Positions 6,948 to 14,124 of a stretch of DNA of 15,068 nucleotides are shown here, in pieces; the stretch's first letter is position 1; the number at the start of each line of letters is the position of its first letter. The notes under the pieces are model-generated. The model ran no database searches. It was not told where the DNA came from and was given only the letters and a program-made list of their open reading frames with translations. The DNA is from Pyramidobacter piscolens (GTDB taxonomy: Bacteria; Synergistota; Synergistia; Synergistales; Dethiosulfovibrionaceae). Where the stretch lies: contig SFDM01000054.1 in NCBI GenBank assembly GCA_004558205.1, positions 1-15,068 of the forward strand, in the 5' to 3' direction. The position numbers and the translations under genes were made by a program.

Positions 6948-7037
6948 GGCTCTATCGGCGGCGGCGTTGGAAATCTTTGCGCGCCCCGTGAACTTTGCGG
7001 GCCTGCGGCCGAAATTTTATCGCTGAGGAGCCTTTAC

Positions 7038-8873
7038 ATGAAAGACAACTGTCTTATGCTGGCGATCTCTTTTTTGTCGGCGCTTTTGTGCGGCGTGGCC
7101 GCTGCGTCGCCCTATCCCGGAGGCGTCTGGCAGCCGGGGCCGGCGGCCTACGGCTTTATCGTCGAGGAGGATCTGGCTGTCGTCATGGACGACGGCGTGG
7201 TTTTGAACGCGAGCGCCGCCTTTCCGGCCGACCTGAATACCGGGAAAAAGGCCGGAGGCGCCTTTCCCGTTGTGGTGGAGCTGACGCCCTACGTGACGCT
7301 GGCGAAGCCGGTCACGCCCATGACGTTTTTTGCGGAACACGGCTATATCAGCGTGGTGGTGCGCGTGCGGGGAACGGGGAAATCTGAGGGCGATCTGCAG
7401 CTTTTTGGGCCGCGCGACAGACGCGACGGCGCGGCGGTGGTGGATTGGGCGGCTCACGGCCTTGCCGGTTCTGATGGACGGGTCGCCTTTGTGGGCTGCT
7501 CTTTTCCTGCGGGCATGGCGCTGGGAACCGCCGCGGAGGTTGGTGAAAACTCGCCGCTGAAAGCGGTGGTCTGCGCGAATAACGGCTTTGAGAGTGTAAA
7601 GCGTCAATGCTGGTTTGTCGACGGCGTTCCCACCACGGGATTCGCCAATTATTCTCAGCGCGCGCCCTACCTCTACGGCCGTAATCCCGCGGCGGAACGG
7701 TTTTATAAAGAGGTTTACGCCGACGTTATGGCTGGCGGCGACAGAGCCTACGACCGCGCTTTCTGGAAAGAGCGCATTCCCATGGAGCTGGTCCGAAGCG
7801 TCGTGAGAAATGGAATCCCCGTGCTGCTCTGGTCGGGGTACGAGGACATTCTGGACGTTCCGGCCCTGCGCACCTATACGGCGCTTCAAAACGCCTGGGC
7901 GGGCCGTCCCGTACACGCGCCCATGGAAAAAGGCCAGCCCGTCACGCCGCGTTATCAGATGATCATGGGAGGATGGGGCCATGCCAGCGGCCTGGACCTC
8001 GGCGTTTATCTCCAATGGCTGGACACGTGGCTGAAAGGCATTGATACAGGCATCGCCCGCACGGCGGCGCCGCTCCACCTTTTCGAGGGCGGAAGCGGCC
8101 GGTGGTTCAACGTCCCGGGCTATCCTCTTGCGAGAGACTCTTCCCGTCTGTATCTGGCCGCAGGCGGCCGGTTGGAGCCCGTTCCCGCCGGCCGGGGCGG
8201 CGCAAAACTTGTCTGGGGCTCCCCTTCGCAGAAGGACGGGCTGCTCCGTTTTGAGACGGCGCCTTTCGAGAAGGAAACGCTCCTGGCCGGGCCGATCAGC
8301 TCCAAAATTTACGCTTCATCGTCGAACGGGAATCTGGAACTGTTAGCCGCTCTGTACGACGTGGCGGCCGACGGCTCGGCCGTGCGGATTACCAAGGGGG
8401 TCGTGCTCGGCAGCCAGAGGGAAGCCGACCCTGGCAAGACTTGGACCGATGCGGAAGGCAACGCGGTATGGCCTTGGCTGAAGCTGGAAAAGGACGACTA
8501 TCTGACGCCCGGCAGAACCTATCCCTTTGACGTCGCCATGGGTCCTCGTCAGTGGGCGCTGCTGCCGGGGCACAAGCTGCGCCTCGAGCTGACCACACAG
8601 TCGCCGGAAAGCGTGTGCCCTCCCACGGGACGTCCGCCGGAAAACGGCGACGACGCCGGCTATTTGACGGAACCTCAGAAGGAAACCCTTCCCTGCGGCG
8701 TCTACACAGTGACCTTCGGGGCGGACTCTCCGTCGGCGTTGAACCTCCCCATCGTGCCGGCGGGTTCTTTCAAGTACGTGAAATCGGGAGTCCTGCCGAC
8801 GGCGTGGAGCGAGAGCTTCAGGACGTTCCGCGCCGAAGGGGAGCCCGCGCCCCTGCCGCTTGAATGGCGGTAG
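7038..8873 (+). CDS. Exported CocE/NonD-family (peptidase S15-like) serine hydrolase
   Basis: This is an exported alpha/beta hydrolase of the X-prolyl dipeptidyl-peptidase/cocaine-esterase family, whose members cleave esters, amides or acyl-peptides. A signal peptide spans residues 1-23 (hydrophobic LMLAISFLSALLCGVAAA). The catalytic domain has a nucleophile elbow GCSFPAG with Ser155, acid SGYEDILD with Asp270, and GGWGHASG with His315, so the triad is present. The usual GxSxG/GGSYGG elbow is altered by a proline at 157. From about residue 340 to the end lies the beta-rich PepX C-terminal domain, ending with GSFKYVKSGVLPTAW. The 611-residue length is normal. GAGGAG precedes the ATG by 8 nt. 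It is apparently a single-gene unit closed by the hairpin at 8906-8946. Substrate unknown. Confidence 0.88.
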   Translation: MKDNCLMLAISFLSALLCGVAAASPYPGGVWQPGPAAYGFIVEEDLAVVMDDGVVLNASAAFPADLNTGKKAGGAFPVVVELTPYVTLAKPVTPMTFFAEHGYISVVVRVRGTGKSEGDLQLFGPRDRRDGAAVVDWAAHGLAGSDGRVAFVGCSFPAGMALGTAAEVGENSPLKAVVCANNGFESVKRQCWFVDGVPTTGFANYSQRAPYLYGRNPAAERFYKEVYADVMAGGDRAYDRAFWKERIPMELVRSVVRNGIPVLLWSGYEDILDVPALRTYTALQNAWAGRPVHAPMEKGQPVTPRYQMIMGGWGHASGLDLGVYLQWLDTWLKGIDTGIARTAAPLHLFEGGSGRWFNVPGYPLARDSSRLYLAAGGRLEPVPAGRGGAKLVWGSPSQKDGLLRFETAPFEKETLLAGPISSKIYASSSNGNLELLAALYDVAADGSAVRITKGVVLGSQREADPGKTWTDAEGNAVWPWLKLEKDDYLTPGRTYPFDVAMGPRQWALLPGHKLRLELTTQSPESVCPPTGRPPENGDDAGYLTEPQKETLPCGVYTVTFGADSPSALNLPIVPAGSFKYVKSGVLPTAWSESFRTFRAEGEPAPLPLEWR

Positions 8874-8905
8874 AGGCGCGGCTGAAAAATTGCCCGTGCG
8901 TTCAG

Positions 8906-8946
8906 AAGAAGGGCCGGGTCCGCATTTGAGCGGCCCGGCCCTTCTT
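8906..8946 (+). terminator. Strong hairpin terminator after the hydrolase gene
   Basis: AAGAAGGGCCGGG (8906-8918) pairs perfectly with CCCGGCCCTTCTT (8934-8946), and CCGC/GCGG extend the stem inside after a one-base bulge, leaving a six-base loop ATTTGA. The T-rich part is within the right arm (TTCTT) rather than a separate tail. It lies 32 bp after the stop codon and probably works in either direction. Confidence 0.75.
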
Positions 8947-9744
8947 GATAGCCCGATGAAACAGGGGCTTCGTTTTTTATACTAATTTTTATTTTCGATT
9001 AAACGGCTAGTAATTATCAACAGAAACACAAAATTGGCACGCAAGGGATGGCCCTCGGGTCATTCCCGGGCTTTTAATGGGGCTGTTCTATGGAGTAGAA
9101 GACGGGCGCCTTTCAATGCACCGGGCTTTCCGTTCGCTCCAACCGAACAAGTCCGGCTTTGAGGGGCTCTGATTAGATTATTCGCCTTGCGCGTGTCACC
9201 TCAGAACCTACAAATGAGCAAACCTGCATGCGGCAGTCTCTATTCTGCCTCCGACTACTACGAGGGCACTGTAACCATGCCAGGCCTCGAGACTGCCTCT
9301 GAGCTGCCCCGGCTGTGCGAAAGCAGCGCTGGTTTAGGCCATCTCCGGCAACTGCTTTGCAGACGTGATTCCTGAACGGCTGAGGATTTCTTTCGTCACT
9401 TTAACGTGCTCCCAGCACGCCGAGGAAGGTTGGAGGGCATGAACGGCCTCCATACTTCCGTTCATGAGCTTTCCTGTACATGCTTCGGTCAGCGTTTTTC
9501 GTGTACTTCTTGCTTTAGGGCCAAGTGACTGGATTTCAAGGAGTGTACCTTTGTCCATGCCGTTCCTATGCCTTGGGGAAACCTATTGTACAGCCGACTA
9601 TCCAATACCTTCCCCTTTACCAGCATGCTATGGTCCCTTAGGCGTTTCCGCTTCTCTTCAATTGCGGTCTCCTTGGAGACTTGCTGCAAAGCGCCTCACG
9701 GGCGCACACGGATAAATAGCATTAACAGCGCAGGAGGTGAAACC
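8947..9744. other. About 800 bp without a convincing gene; possible mobile-element remnants
   Basis: No frame here shows a ribosome site plus recognisable protein similarity. The first 230 bp are partly AT-rich and include repeat copy B. From about 9180 to 9740 base composition is more balanced than in the flanking genes. On the minus strand two short overlapping frames (9334-9558 and 9489-9689) could be joined by one frameshift into about 110 codons with ordinary amino-acid content, but I do not recognise the product. The upstream in-frame extension of the LysR gene reaches 9568 but lies before its clear ribosome site. Decayed insertion-sequence or phage DNA is the most likely explanation, at low confidence. 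Confidence 0.4.
8983..9070. repeat. Intergenic repeat copy B (partner of copy A near 4185-4320)
   Basis: It contains TTATACTAATT, then AAACGGCTAGTAATTATCAA, then GGATGGCCCTCGGGTCATTCCC. These match blocks of the copy near 4185-4320 in the same order and orientation. The last block also folds into a small hairpin (GCC-CT-CGGG, TCATT, CCCGGGC) followed by TTTT on the plus strand. Confidence 0.4.
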
Positions 9745-10635
9745 GTGAATCAGAAGCAGATCGAATGCGCCGTCACGCTTTCGCACATGCTCAATTTCAG
9801 AAGGGCGGCGGAAAACCTGTTCATCAGTCAGCCGTCGCTCAGTTACCAGATTCACTCGCTTGAGGAGGAAATAGGCTTTGAGATTTTTAACCGCTCAGGC
9901 AGAAGCGTAAGCCTGACGCCCGCGGGTGCCCAGTTCTGTCGCGATCTGGTGCGCATCGCCGAGGAACTGCGCCGCGCTGTCGAAAACGGTAAAAACTACA
10001 GTTCCCGATACAAAAAAAGCCTTAACGCCGCGTTGCCTCTGCGCAGCGCGGTCCATTTCCTTCCGGAGATCATGATCCAGTTCAGGGAGGAGTTTCCCGA
10101 CGTGGCGCTCAACGTCAGCTATGTCTACGGAAAAGAGCGCATCGACGTGCTGCTCCAGGGCGATCAGGATCTTGTTTTCGGCCTTGAAAGCACCTTTGCC
10201 CACCTGCCGGGGGTGGCGCTCCACAGGATCTTTACAAGCCGGATCTATCTGGTCGTGAGGAAAGACGATCCTCTGGCATCGCGGGAAGAGGCCGTTCCCG
10301 CCGATCTCAGGGGGCGCACGCTGCTGGTCGGCGGGGATTCGCCTCCGGTGCTGCGGAAGGCGCAGTCGTTGGTGGTCAACTCGGTTCATCCATCCACGCT
10401 GAACAGCCCCGATCACATGTCCACGCTCACCAGCATCGCGGCAGGGCTGGGCGTCTGCTTGGTCCCTGGATTCTGCAACGATCATTCCGGAGAGTTTTCG
10501 TGGGTTCCTTTCAGCGGCGGGGAGACCTTCAGCTGCGTCTGGGCCGTCAAAAAAGATGACAAGCGCGATATCACACGCCGTTTCATAGAGATGACGCGGG
10601 AAGTCTATGAACGGCATTGCGCCTGCGCCGATTAA
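9745..10635 (+). CDS. LysR-type transcriptional regulator
   Basis: This is a LysR-family DNA-binding regulator of 296 residues, the normal length. The winged helix-turn-helix occupies residues 1-60 (LSHMLNFRRAAENLFISQPS, then LEEEIGFEIFNRSGRSVSLTPAG), followed by the linker helix. The two-lobed effector-binding domain spans about 92-290 (for example VHFLPEIMIQFREEFPDVAL and LTSIAAGLGVCLVPGF). The GTG start at 9745 is chosen because GGAGGTGA lies 4 nt before it; an open frame extends to 9568 but has no ribosome site or family similarity. No gene diverges from it, unlike most LysR genes, so its target cannot be read from the layout. The metallo-hydrolase gene converges on it 98 bp downstream. 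Confidence 0.92.
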   Translation: MNQKQIECAVTLSHMLNFRRAAENLFISQPSLSYQIHSLEEEIGFEIFNRSGRSVSLTPAGAQFCRDLVRIAEELRRAVENGKNYSSRYKKSLNAALPLRSAVHFLPEIMIQFREEFPDVALNVSYVYGKERIDVLLQGDQDLVFGLESTFAHLPGVALHRIFTSRIYLVVRKDDPLASREEAVPADLRGRTLLVGGDSPPVLRKAQSLVVNSVHPSTLNSPDHMSTLTSIAAGLGVCLVPGFCNDHSGEFSWVPFSGGETFSCVWAVKKDDKRDITRRFIEMTREVYERHCACAD

Positions 10636-10650
10636 ATCAGGAGCCGCTGC

Positions 10651-10690
10651 GGCCTGGGCAGGACCGGGGCGGTTTGCCATGCCTCAGGCC
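10651..10690 (+). terminator. Weak hairpin between the LysR and metallo-hydrolase genes
   Basis: GGCCTGGGCA (10651-10660) pairs with TGCC-T-CAGGCC (10680-10690) with one bulged base and a 19-nt loop. It lies 15 bp after the LysR stop in a convergent intergenic region. There is no T run, so intrinsic termination is uncertain. Confidence 0.3.
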
Positions 10691-10733
10691 CCGCATAACC
10701 TGTGAGAACGTGAAGCTCTTTTCTTGAAAGACC

Positions 10734-11615
10734 CTACTGGACGCTTTCCCAGAGCAGCATGTGGTCCTCGAAGCGCGCGGTCATCCGGCCCGAGTCCTTC
10801 AGCCAGGCCAGGTAGGAGCGAACCGTGCTGCCCACCAGGACGTACTGTTCAAAGTTCATGGTCAGGCCGTATTCGGCGAAGAGCTTCTGCAGGATCTGCT
10901 CGAAGCACAGCGGCCCGGCGCAGAGGGCGATAATCTTTTCGGCGGCCTCGTGCACCTTGTCGATGTTGTACTGGGCGAGAGGCGCGATGTGCTCCGCCGC
11001 TTCGGCGTGGGCGGGCACGAAGACCTTCGCTTCCAGCGTCTTTACCATTTCCAGGGTTTTCACGTAGGCGGCCACGTCGTAGATAAAGCTGATCCGGTAC
11101 TTTTCAAGGGTTTCCCTGCTGGAAAGGCAGTCGGCCAGGTAGACCACGCCGTCGGCGTTCCTGAAGCCCACCATGTCGAAAAAGTGCCCCGGCAGTTTGA
11201 TGATCTGGAACCCCTCGGGCAGAGCCGCTTCGGTGAGCTCCTCGGCGTCGCTCTCCTGCGCCATCAGGAACTTGTGCCTCAGTTCTTTGGGCGGAAATCC
11301 GCCGTAGAGGAAGCTCGGCTCCAGCACGGGGTAGCGCGTAAAGCCGCAGTCGGCGCCCGGGGCGTAGATTTTGCAGCCCGTCTGCCCCTGCAGGTACCGG
11401 TTGCCGCCGATGTGGTCGGCGTTGGCGTGGGTGTTGTAGATCGCGATCAGCCGCCAGCCATGGGCGTCCAGAATCTGCCGTATCTTCCGCCCCGCGTCCT
11501 TGTCGTTCCCGCTGTCGATCAGACAGACGCCGCCGCCCCCGAGATCCACCAGGCCGATCTTGGCCGGGCTCTGGATGTAGTAGCTGTGCTCCGCGATCTG
11601 TACCAGTTCATACAT
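10734..11615 (-). CDS. Metallo-beta-lactamase-fold hydrolase, HxNxDH variant
   Basis: This is a cytoplasmic MBL-fold metallo-hydrolase of 293 residues; relatives include thioesterases, glyoxalase II and lactonases. The zinc motif reads THANADHIGG, so the usual THxHxDH is changed: His63, Asn65, Asp67 and His68 are present. Later ligands are His144 (LPGHFFDMVGF), Asp162 (YLADCLS) and His203 (VPAHAE). The Asn variant occurs in a subfamily of bacterial MBL proteins, so activity is likely kept. The C-terminal region from about 215 to 293 is helical and resembles a winged-helix-like domain. AAGGAG lies 9 nt before the ATG at 11615. It diverges from the exported nitroreductase gene across a 364-bp region with back-to-back promoters. 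Substrate unknown. Confidence 0.88.
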   Translation of the reverse strand: MYELVQIAEHSYYIQSPAKIGLVDLGGGGVCLIDSGNDKDAGRKIRQILDAHGWRLIAIYNTHANADHIGGNRYLQGQTGCKIYAPGADCGFTRYPVLEPSFLYGGFPPKELRHKFLMAQESDAEELTEAALPEGFQIIKLPGHFFDMVGFRNADGVVYLADCLSSRETLEKYRISFIYDVAAYVKTLEMVKTLEAKVFVPAHAEAAEHIAPLAQYNIDKVHEAAEKIIALCAGPLCFEQILQKLFAEYGLTMNFEQYVLVGSTVRSYLAWLKDSGRMTARFEDHMLLWESVQ

Positions 11616-11722
11616 GTCTTTTTGCTCCTTCCGCCGGGGAAAAGCGAAACAGCGTCATCCCGCCCCGGAAGCCGGCCTGACGCTGTGCCTTGACGGCCGC
11701 GCTTTGCGCCGTTTTCCCGCCG

Positions 11723-11752
11723 ATTATACATGATTTATAGGCCCCCGGGCAA
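11723..11752 (-). promoter_or_regulatory. Promoter of the metallo-hydrolase gene
   Basis: On the minus strand TTGCCC (11747-11752) and a perfect TATAAT (11723-11728) are separated by 18 bp. The transcript would start near 11716, leaving a leader of about 100 nt with GC-rich inverted segments (GACGCTGT and CAGCGTC around 11670-11690). Confidence 0.55.
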
Positions 11753-11760
11753 CGCAATTT

Positions 11761-11778
11761 GGCGCTTGGCAAAGCGCC
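11761..11778. promoter_or_regulatory. Palindrome between divergent promoters (candidate operator)
   Basis: GGCGCTT (11761-11767) and AAGCGCC (11772-11778) form a perfect 7-bp inverted repeat with a 4-bp centre. It covers the -35 of the plus-strand promoter and lies 8 bp from the -35 of the minus-strand promoter, so one bound regulator could control both genes. The LysR protein encoded nearby is one candidate, though the sequence lacks a clear T-N11-A box. Confidence 0.45.
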
Positions 11779-11794
11779 TTCTCTGCATTATATT
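11766..11794 (+). promoter_or_regulatory. Promoter of the exported nitroreductase gene
   Basis: TTGGCA (11766-11771) and TATATT (11789-11794) have the ideal 17-bp spacing. Transcription would begin near 11801, giving a long leader of about 180 nt before the ATG at 11980. No known riboswitch is recognised in the leader. Confidence 0.55.
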
Positions 11795-11979
11795 AATAGG
11801 GTAGAGGCGGGGAGGCCGCTTTTTTCGGCTTTCCTGATCCCTTCGTTCCCTCCGGCTGGGAAGGCTGCCGCGGCGTTTCATCAGCGAAAGCGCGCCGGAC
11901 CGGCCTTTCTTTGGAGGCGAACGGGGGTGGAACGGCGAAAGCCGCTGTCTCCGCCGGAGCTTGTAAAGGAGGTTTTTTC

Positions 11980-12630
11980 ATGAGAAGAAATGTGACGTCC
12001 CTTTTTGCCGCGCTGATCCTTCTGTCCTTCGCCGCGGGTGCCTGCGCCGCCGCGGCGGATCGGATCGCACTTCCAGAGCCCGAGAGGGCGGGCGGCCCGT
12101 CGCTGCTCCAATCCCTTTCGGACCGTCAGTCGTCGCGGGTTTTCGCCGACGCGGATCTGACACCGCAGCAGCTGTCGAACCTGCTTTGGGCGGCCGCCGG
12201 CGTCAACCGCCCCGACGGGAAGAGGACCTATCCCGTCACCATGGGCGTTCAGGATATGGACGCCTATGTCTTCATCCGCGGCGGCGTCTATAAGTACGTG
12301 CCTCAGGAGAACGCCCTGACGCTTACGGCGCAGGGCGACCACCGCGCCGAGTCGGGAATGCAGCCCTTTGTGGGCGGCGCGGCGGTCAATATCGCCTACG
12401 TCCAGGACCTTTCGGCGTGGAAGCCCTTTCCCCAGCTGGCCGGCAAAGCGCCCGAATTCGGCCTGGTTCACGCGGGATCCATGGCGCAGAACGCCTATCT
12501 TTACGCCGCGGCCCAGGGCTGGTCGGCGGTGGTGCGCGGTTCCTTCGACGCCGCGGCGGTGGCTAAGCTGCTGAAGCTGACCGACGCCCAGCAGGTCAAG
12601 CTGATCCAGAGCGTGGGCCCCAGGCCCTGA
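11980..12630 (+). CDS. Exported SagB/ThcOx-type nitroreductase-family protein
   Basis: This is a nitroreductase-fold flavoprotein (FMN-binding) of the SagB/ThcOx subgroup, predicted to act outside the cytoplasm. It has a signal peptide (MRRNVTSLFAALILLSFAAG, then ACAAAA) and a 216-residue total length. DRQSSRVF (48-55) is the typical N-terminal FMN-phosphate motif. LTPQQLSNLLWAAAGVNRPD (60-79) with GKRTYP, and then FGLVHAGSMAQNAYLYAAAQ (160-179) with GWSAVVRG, match the family. A clear Tat twin-arginine signal is not seen, which leaves open how FMN is acquired. The ATG at 11980 is preceded by AAAGGAGG; the frame stays open upstream to 11911 but without a ribosome site. It diverges from the metallo-hydrolase gene and converges on the CMD gene. 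Substrate unknown; a quinone, nitro compound or enone is plausible. Confidence 0.87.
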   Translation: MRRNVTSLFAALILLSFAAGACAAAADRIALPEPERAGGPSLLQSLSDRQSSRVFADADLTPQQLSNLLWAAAGVNRPDGKRTYPVTMGVQDMDAYVFIRGGVYKYVPQENALTLTAQGDHRAESGMQPFVGGAAVNIAYVQDLSAWKPFPQLAGKAPEFGLVHAGSMAQNAYLYAAAQGWSAVVRGSFDAAAVAKLLKLTDAQQVKLIQSVGPRP

Positions 12631-12654
12631 GCGCTTTCCTTTGTAAAATTGAAA

Positions 12655-12686
12655 AAAAGGGACGCCACGCGGCGTCCCTTTTATTT
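12655..12686. terminator. Bidirectional intrinsic terminator between convergent genes
   Basis: AAAAGGGACGCC (12655-12666) and GGCGTCCCTTTT (12671-12682) form a perfect 12-bp stem with a 4-nt loop. The plus strand continues TTTTATTTT, and the minus strand ends in seven T residues. It lies between the nitroreductase stop (12630) and the CMD gene stop (12775) and can serve both. Confidence 0.92.
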
Positions 12687-12774
12687 TGTGCGCTTTAGCT
12701 GGAAGGCGCGTCCTGGCCATCGCCATGGCGGCGATTATTGAAATGCTTCTATTGTCGGCGGGGCTTCCTTTGAG

Positions 12775-13593
12775 CTATTCCGCCGCCTTGGGCAGGACCT
12801 TTTCCAGGCAGGCCAGGGCGTTGAGAGCGCGCGGATAGCCCATGTAGGGGAGGCACTGATAGATCATTTCGGCGATGAACTCGCGGCCGTGCCCCACGCC
12901 TGCGTTCCCTCTGATGTGGGCCATCATCTGGGGTTCCACCCCCAGGTTCATGAGCACCACCAGCGTGAGCATTTCGCGGGTTTCCAGGTCCAGTCCCGTG
13001 CGGGTGTAGTAGTCGCCGAAGCAGTTGGTAATCAGGTAGTAGTTGATGGGCGGAATCTTGCCGGGCCCCGGCTTGGCGATCTGGCGCATGCCGTCGCCGA
13101 ACAGGGCGGCCTGCGCGTCGAGGCCCTTCTCGAAGCGCGTGGCCTTGTTCACGGCGGCTCGGCTTTCCAGAGGCAGCTTGACGCCTCTTTCGGCGAGGGT
13201 CTCGTTGATCGCCCTCAGCGCGTCGGCGGCGCGGGGCAGGCCGGCGTAGGGTGCGCACTGAAGCGCCGCCTCCTTGATCTCAGCGGGCGTCAGCCTCATG
13301 TCCAGCGCCCGGGCGGTTTCCCTCTTGAGCAGCTCATAGGACTGCTGCGTCGCCAGAGACGTAATCTTGATCAGTTCCTTCTGGCGGGGCGTCAGAATTT
13401 TATTCCGCCCGTCCACTTCCTGTTCCGTAAAATAATCGGCGATCTCAAAGAAATCGGGGTCCGTGATCCTTAAGTCCTCAGTGCTCGTGCCGTTCATTTC
13501 CGATGCCTCCGTTGGATTCCGCGCCGCGGCGCCGAGCGCCAGCGCGGTGATGATGAAGATGCCTGCCAGTTTATAGACCATGAATTTTTTCAT
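12775..13593 (-). CDS. Exported tandem carboxymuconolactone-decarboxylase-like (CMD) protein
   Basis: The protein has a signal peptide (MKKFMVYKLAGIFIITALAL, then GAAA) followed by two CMD-like domains, about residues 50-137 and 155-268, in 272 residues. Each repeat carries the family signature: QCAPYAGLPRAADALRAI (112-129) and QCLPYMGYPRALNALACL (246-263). The CxxC pair of AhpD-type peroxidases is absent, so this is the gamma-CMD-like branch, whose catalytic role is often unclear. Most family members are cytoplasmic, so export is unusual. It lies 24 bp after the cyclophilin-like gene and is probably the last gene of that operon. A GGAAGAG ribosome site precedes the ATG. B. subtilis AdhR (MerR/NmlR type) controls a CMD gene, yraC, which agrees with the MerR-type promoter found upstream here. 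Confidence 0.88.
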   Translation of the reverse strand: MKKFMVYKLAGIFIITALALGAAARNPTEASEMNGTSTEDLRITDPDFFEIADYFTEQEVDGRNKILTPRQKELIKITSLATQQSYELLKRETARALDMRLTPAEIKEAALQCAPYAGLPRAADALRAINETLAERGVKLPLESRAAVNKATRFEKGLDAQAALFGDGMRQIAKPGPGKIPPINYYLITNCFGDYYTRTGLDLETREMLTLVVLMNLGVEPQMMAHIRGNAGVGHGREFIAEMIYQCLPYMGYPRALNALACLEKVLPKAAE

Positions 13594-13617
13594 AGACTCT
13601 TCCTTTCCTGCCGCCGC

Positions 13618-14046
13618 TTACCGCGCCAGTTCAAGGCGGGCTTTGAAAGGGCCCTTCATGCCGGCCAGTTTGTCCATGCCCGACTGCACGCGCCCCAGCG
13701 GGAGGAGCCCCGGGGAGTAGCGGAAATCCCTGTAGAATATGGCCAGGTTTCCCCAGGGGGCGTAGAGCGTCACGTCGCCCGCGGAAGGGGTGCAGCCGCC
13801 GGGCGTGCCTGTTGTCGAGAGCGCGCGGGGCGGGTAGCTGATCTTCTCCGTGCCCCCATAGTCTTCAAAGTCGAGCGTGAGCGGCAGCAGGGACCGCAGA
13901 TCTCGCCCGGCGGGGGTGTCGCGCAGGACCATCAGGGCCTCGCCGCCTTCAAAGGTCATCCTGACAGCTATGTCCTGTGCGGCTGCTGCGCGCCCCACGG
14001 CGAGAGCGAACAGGGCGCACAGCAGCCCAAGGGGTATGCTTTTCAT
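13618..14046 (-). CDS. Exported cyclophilin-like fold protein
   Basis: This is a small exported protein (142 residues) with a signal peptide (MKSIPLGLLCALFALAVGRA, then AAA-QD) and a cyclophilin-like beta-barrel domain of the COG2164/Cyclophil_like2 type. Diagnostic segments are LRDTPAGRDLRSLLPLTLDFEDYGG without its first residues (42-65), GDVTLYAPWGNLAIFY (90-105) and LGRVQSGMDKLAG (117-129). Domains of this type are not proven prolyl isomerases; many lie beside CMD, flavodoxin and aldo-keto reductase genes. It is the first gene of the operon with the CMD protein. GAGGAGGAAG lies upstream of the ATG with somewhat long spacing. Expression should depend on the MerR-type promoter at 14125-14159. 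Confidence 0.85.
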   Translation of the reverse strand: MKSIPLGLLCALFALAVGRAAAAQDIAVRMTFEGGEALMVLRDTPAGRDLRSLLPLTLDFEDYGGTEKISYPPRALSTTGTPGGCTPSAGDVTLYAPWGNLAIFYRDFRYSPGLLPLGRVQSGMDKLAGMKGPFKARLELAR

Positions 14047-14124
14047 GTTTTTTAACTTCCTCCTCGTTGAGAATTTTTGAGCGGCTTTTCTCTGTAGGTA
14101 TGGAGCTCTGATCGAGATGGGAAG

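Noticed and set aside
7017..8078. 353-codon open frame on the minus strand opposite the hydrolase
   Set aside because: The plus-strand frame has family motifs, a signal peptide and a ribosome site; the antisense frame is arginine/histidine-rich with no recognisable domain.
9190..9375. Small plus-strand gene of about 60 codons
   Set aside because: No ribosome site, no recognisable product and no neighbouring gene context support it.
9568..9744. N-terminal extension of the LysR protein by 59 residues
   Set aside because: LysR proteins begin directly with the helix-turn-helix, and GGAGGTGA just before the GTG at 9745 fixes the start.
8947..9744. Group II intron or CRISPR array in the gene-free stretch
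   Set aside because: No intron domain V-like sequence, reverse transcriptase or regularly spaced direct repeats are visible.
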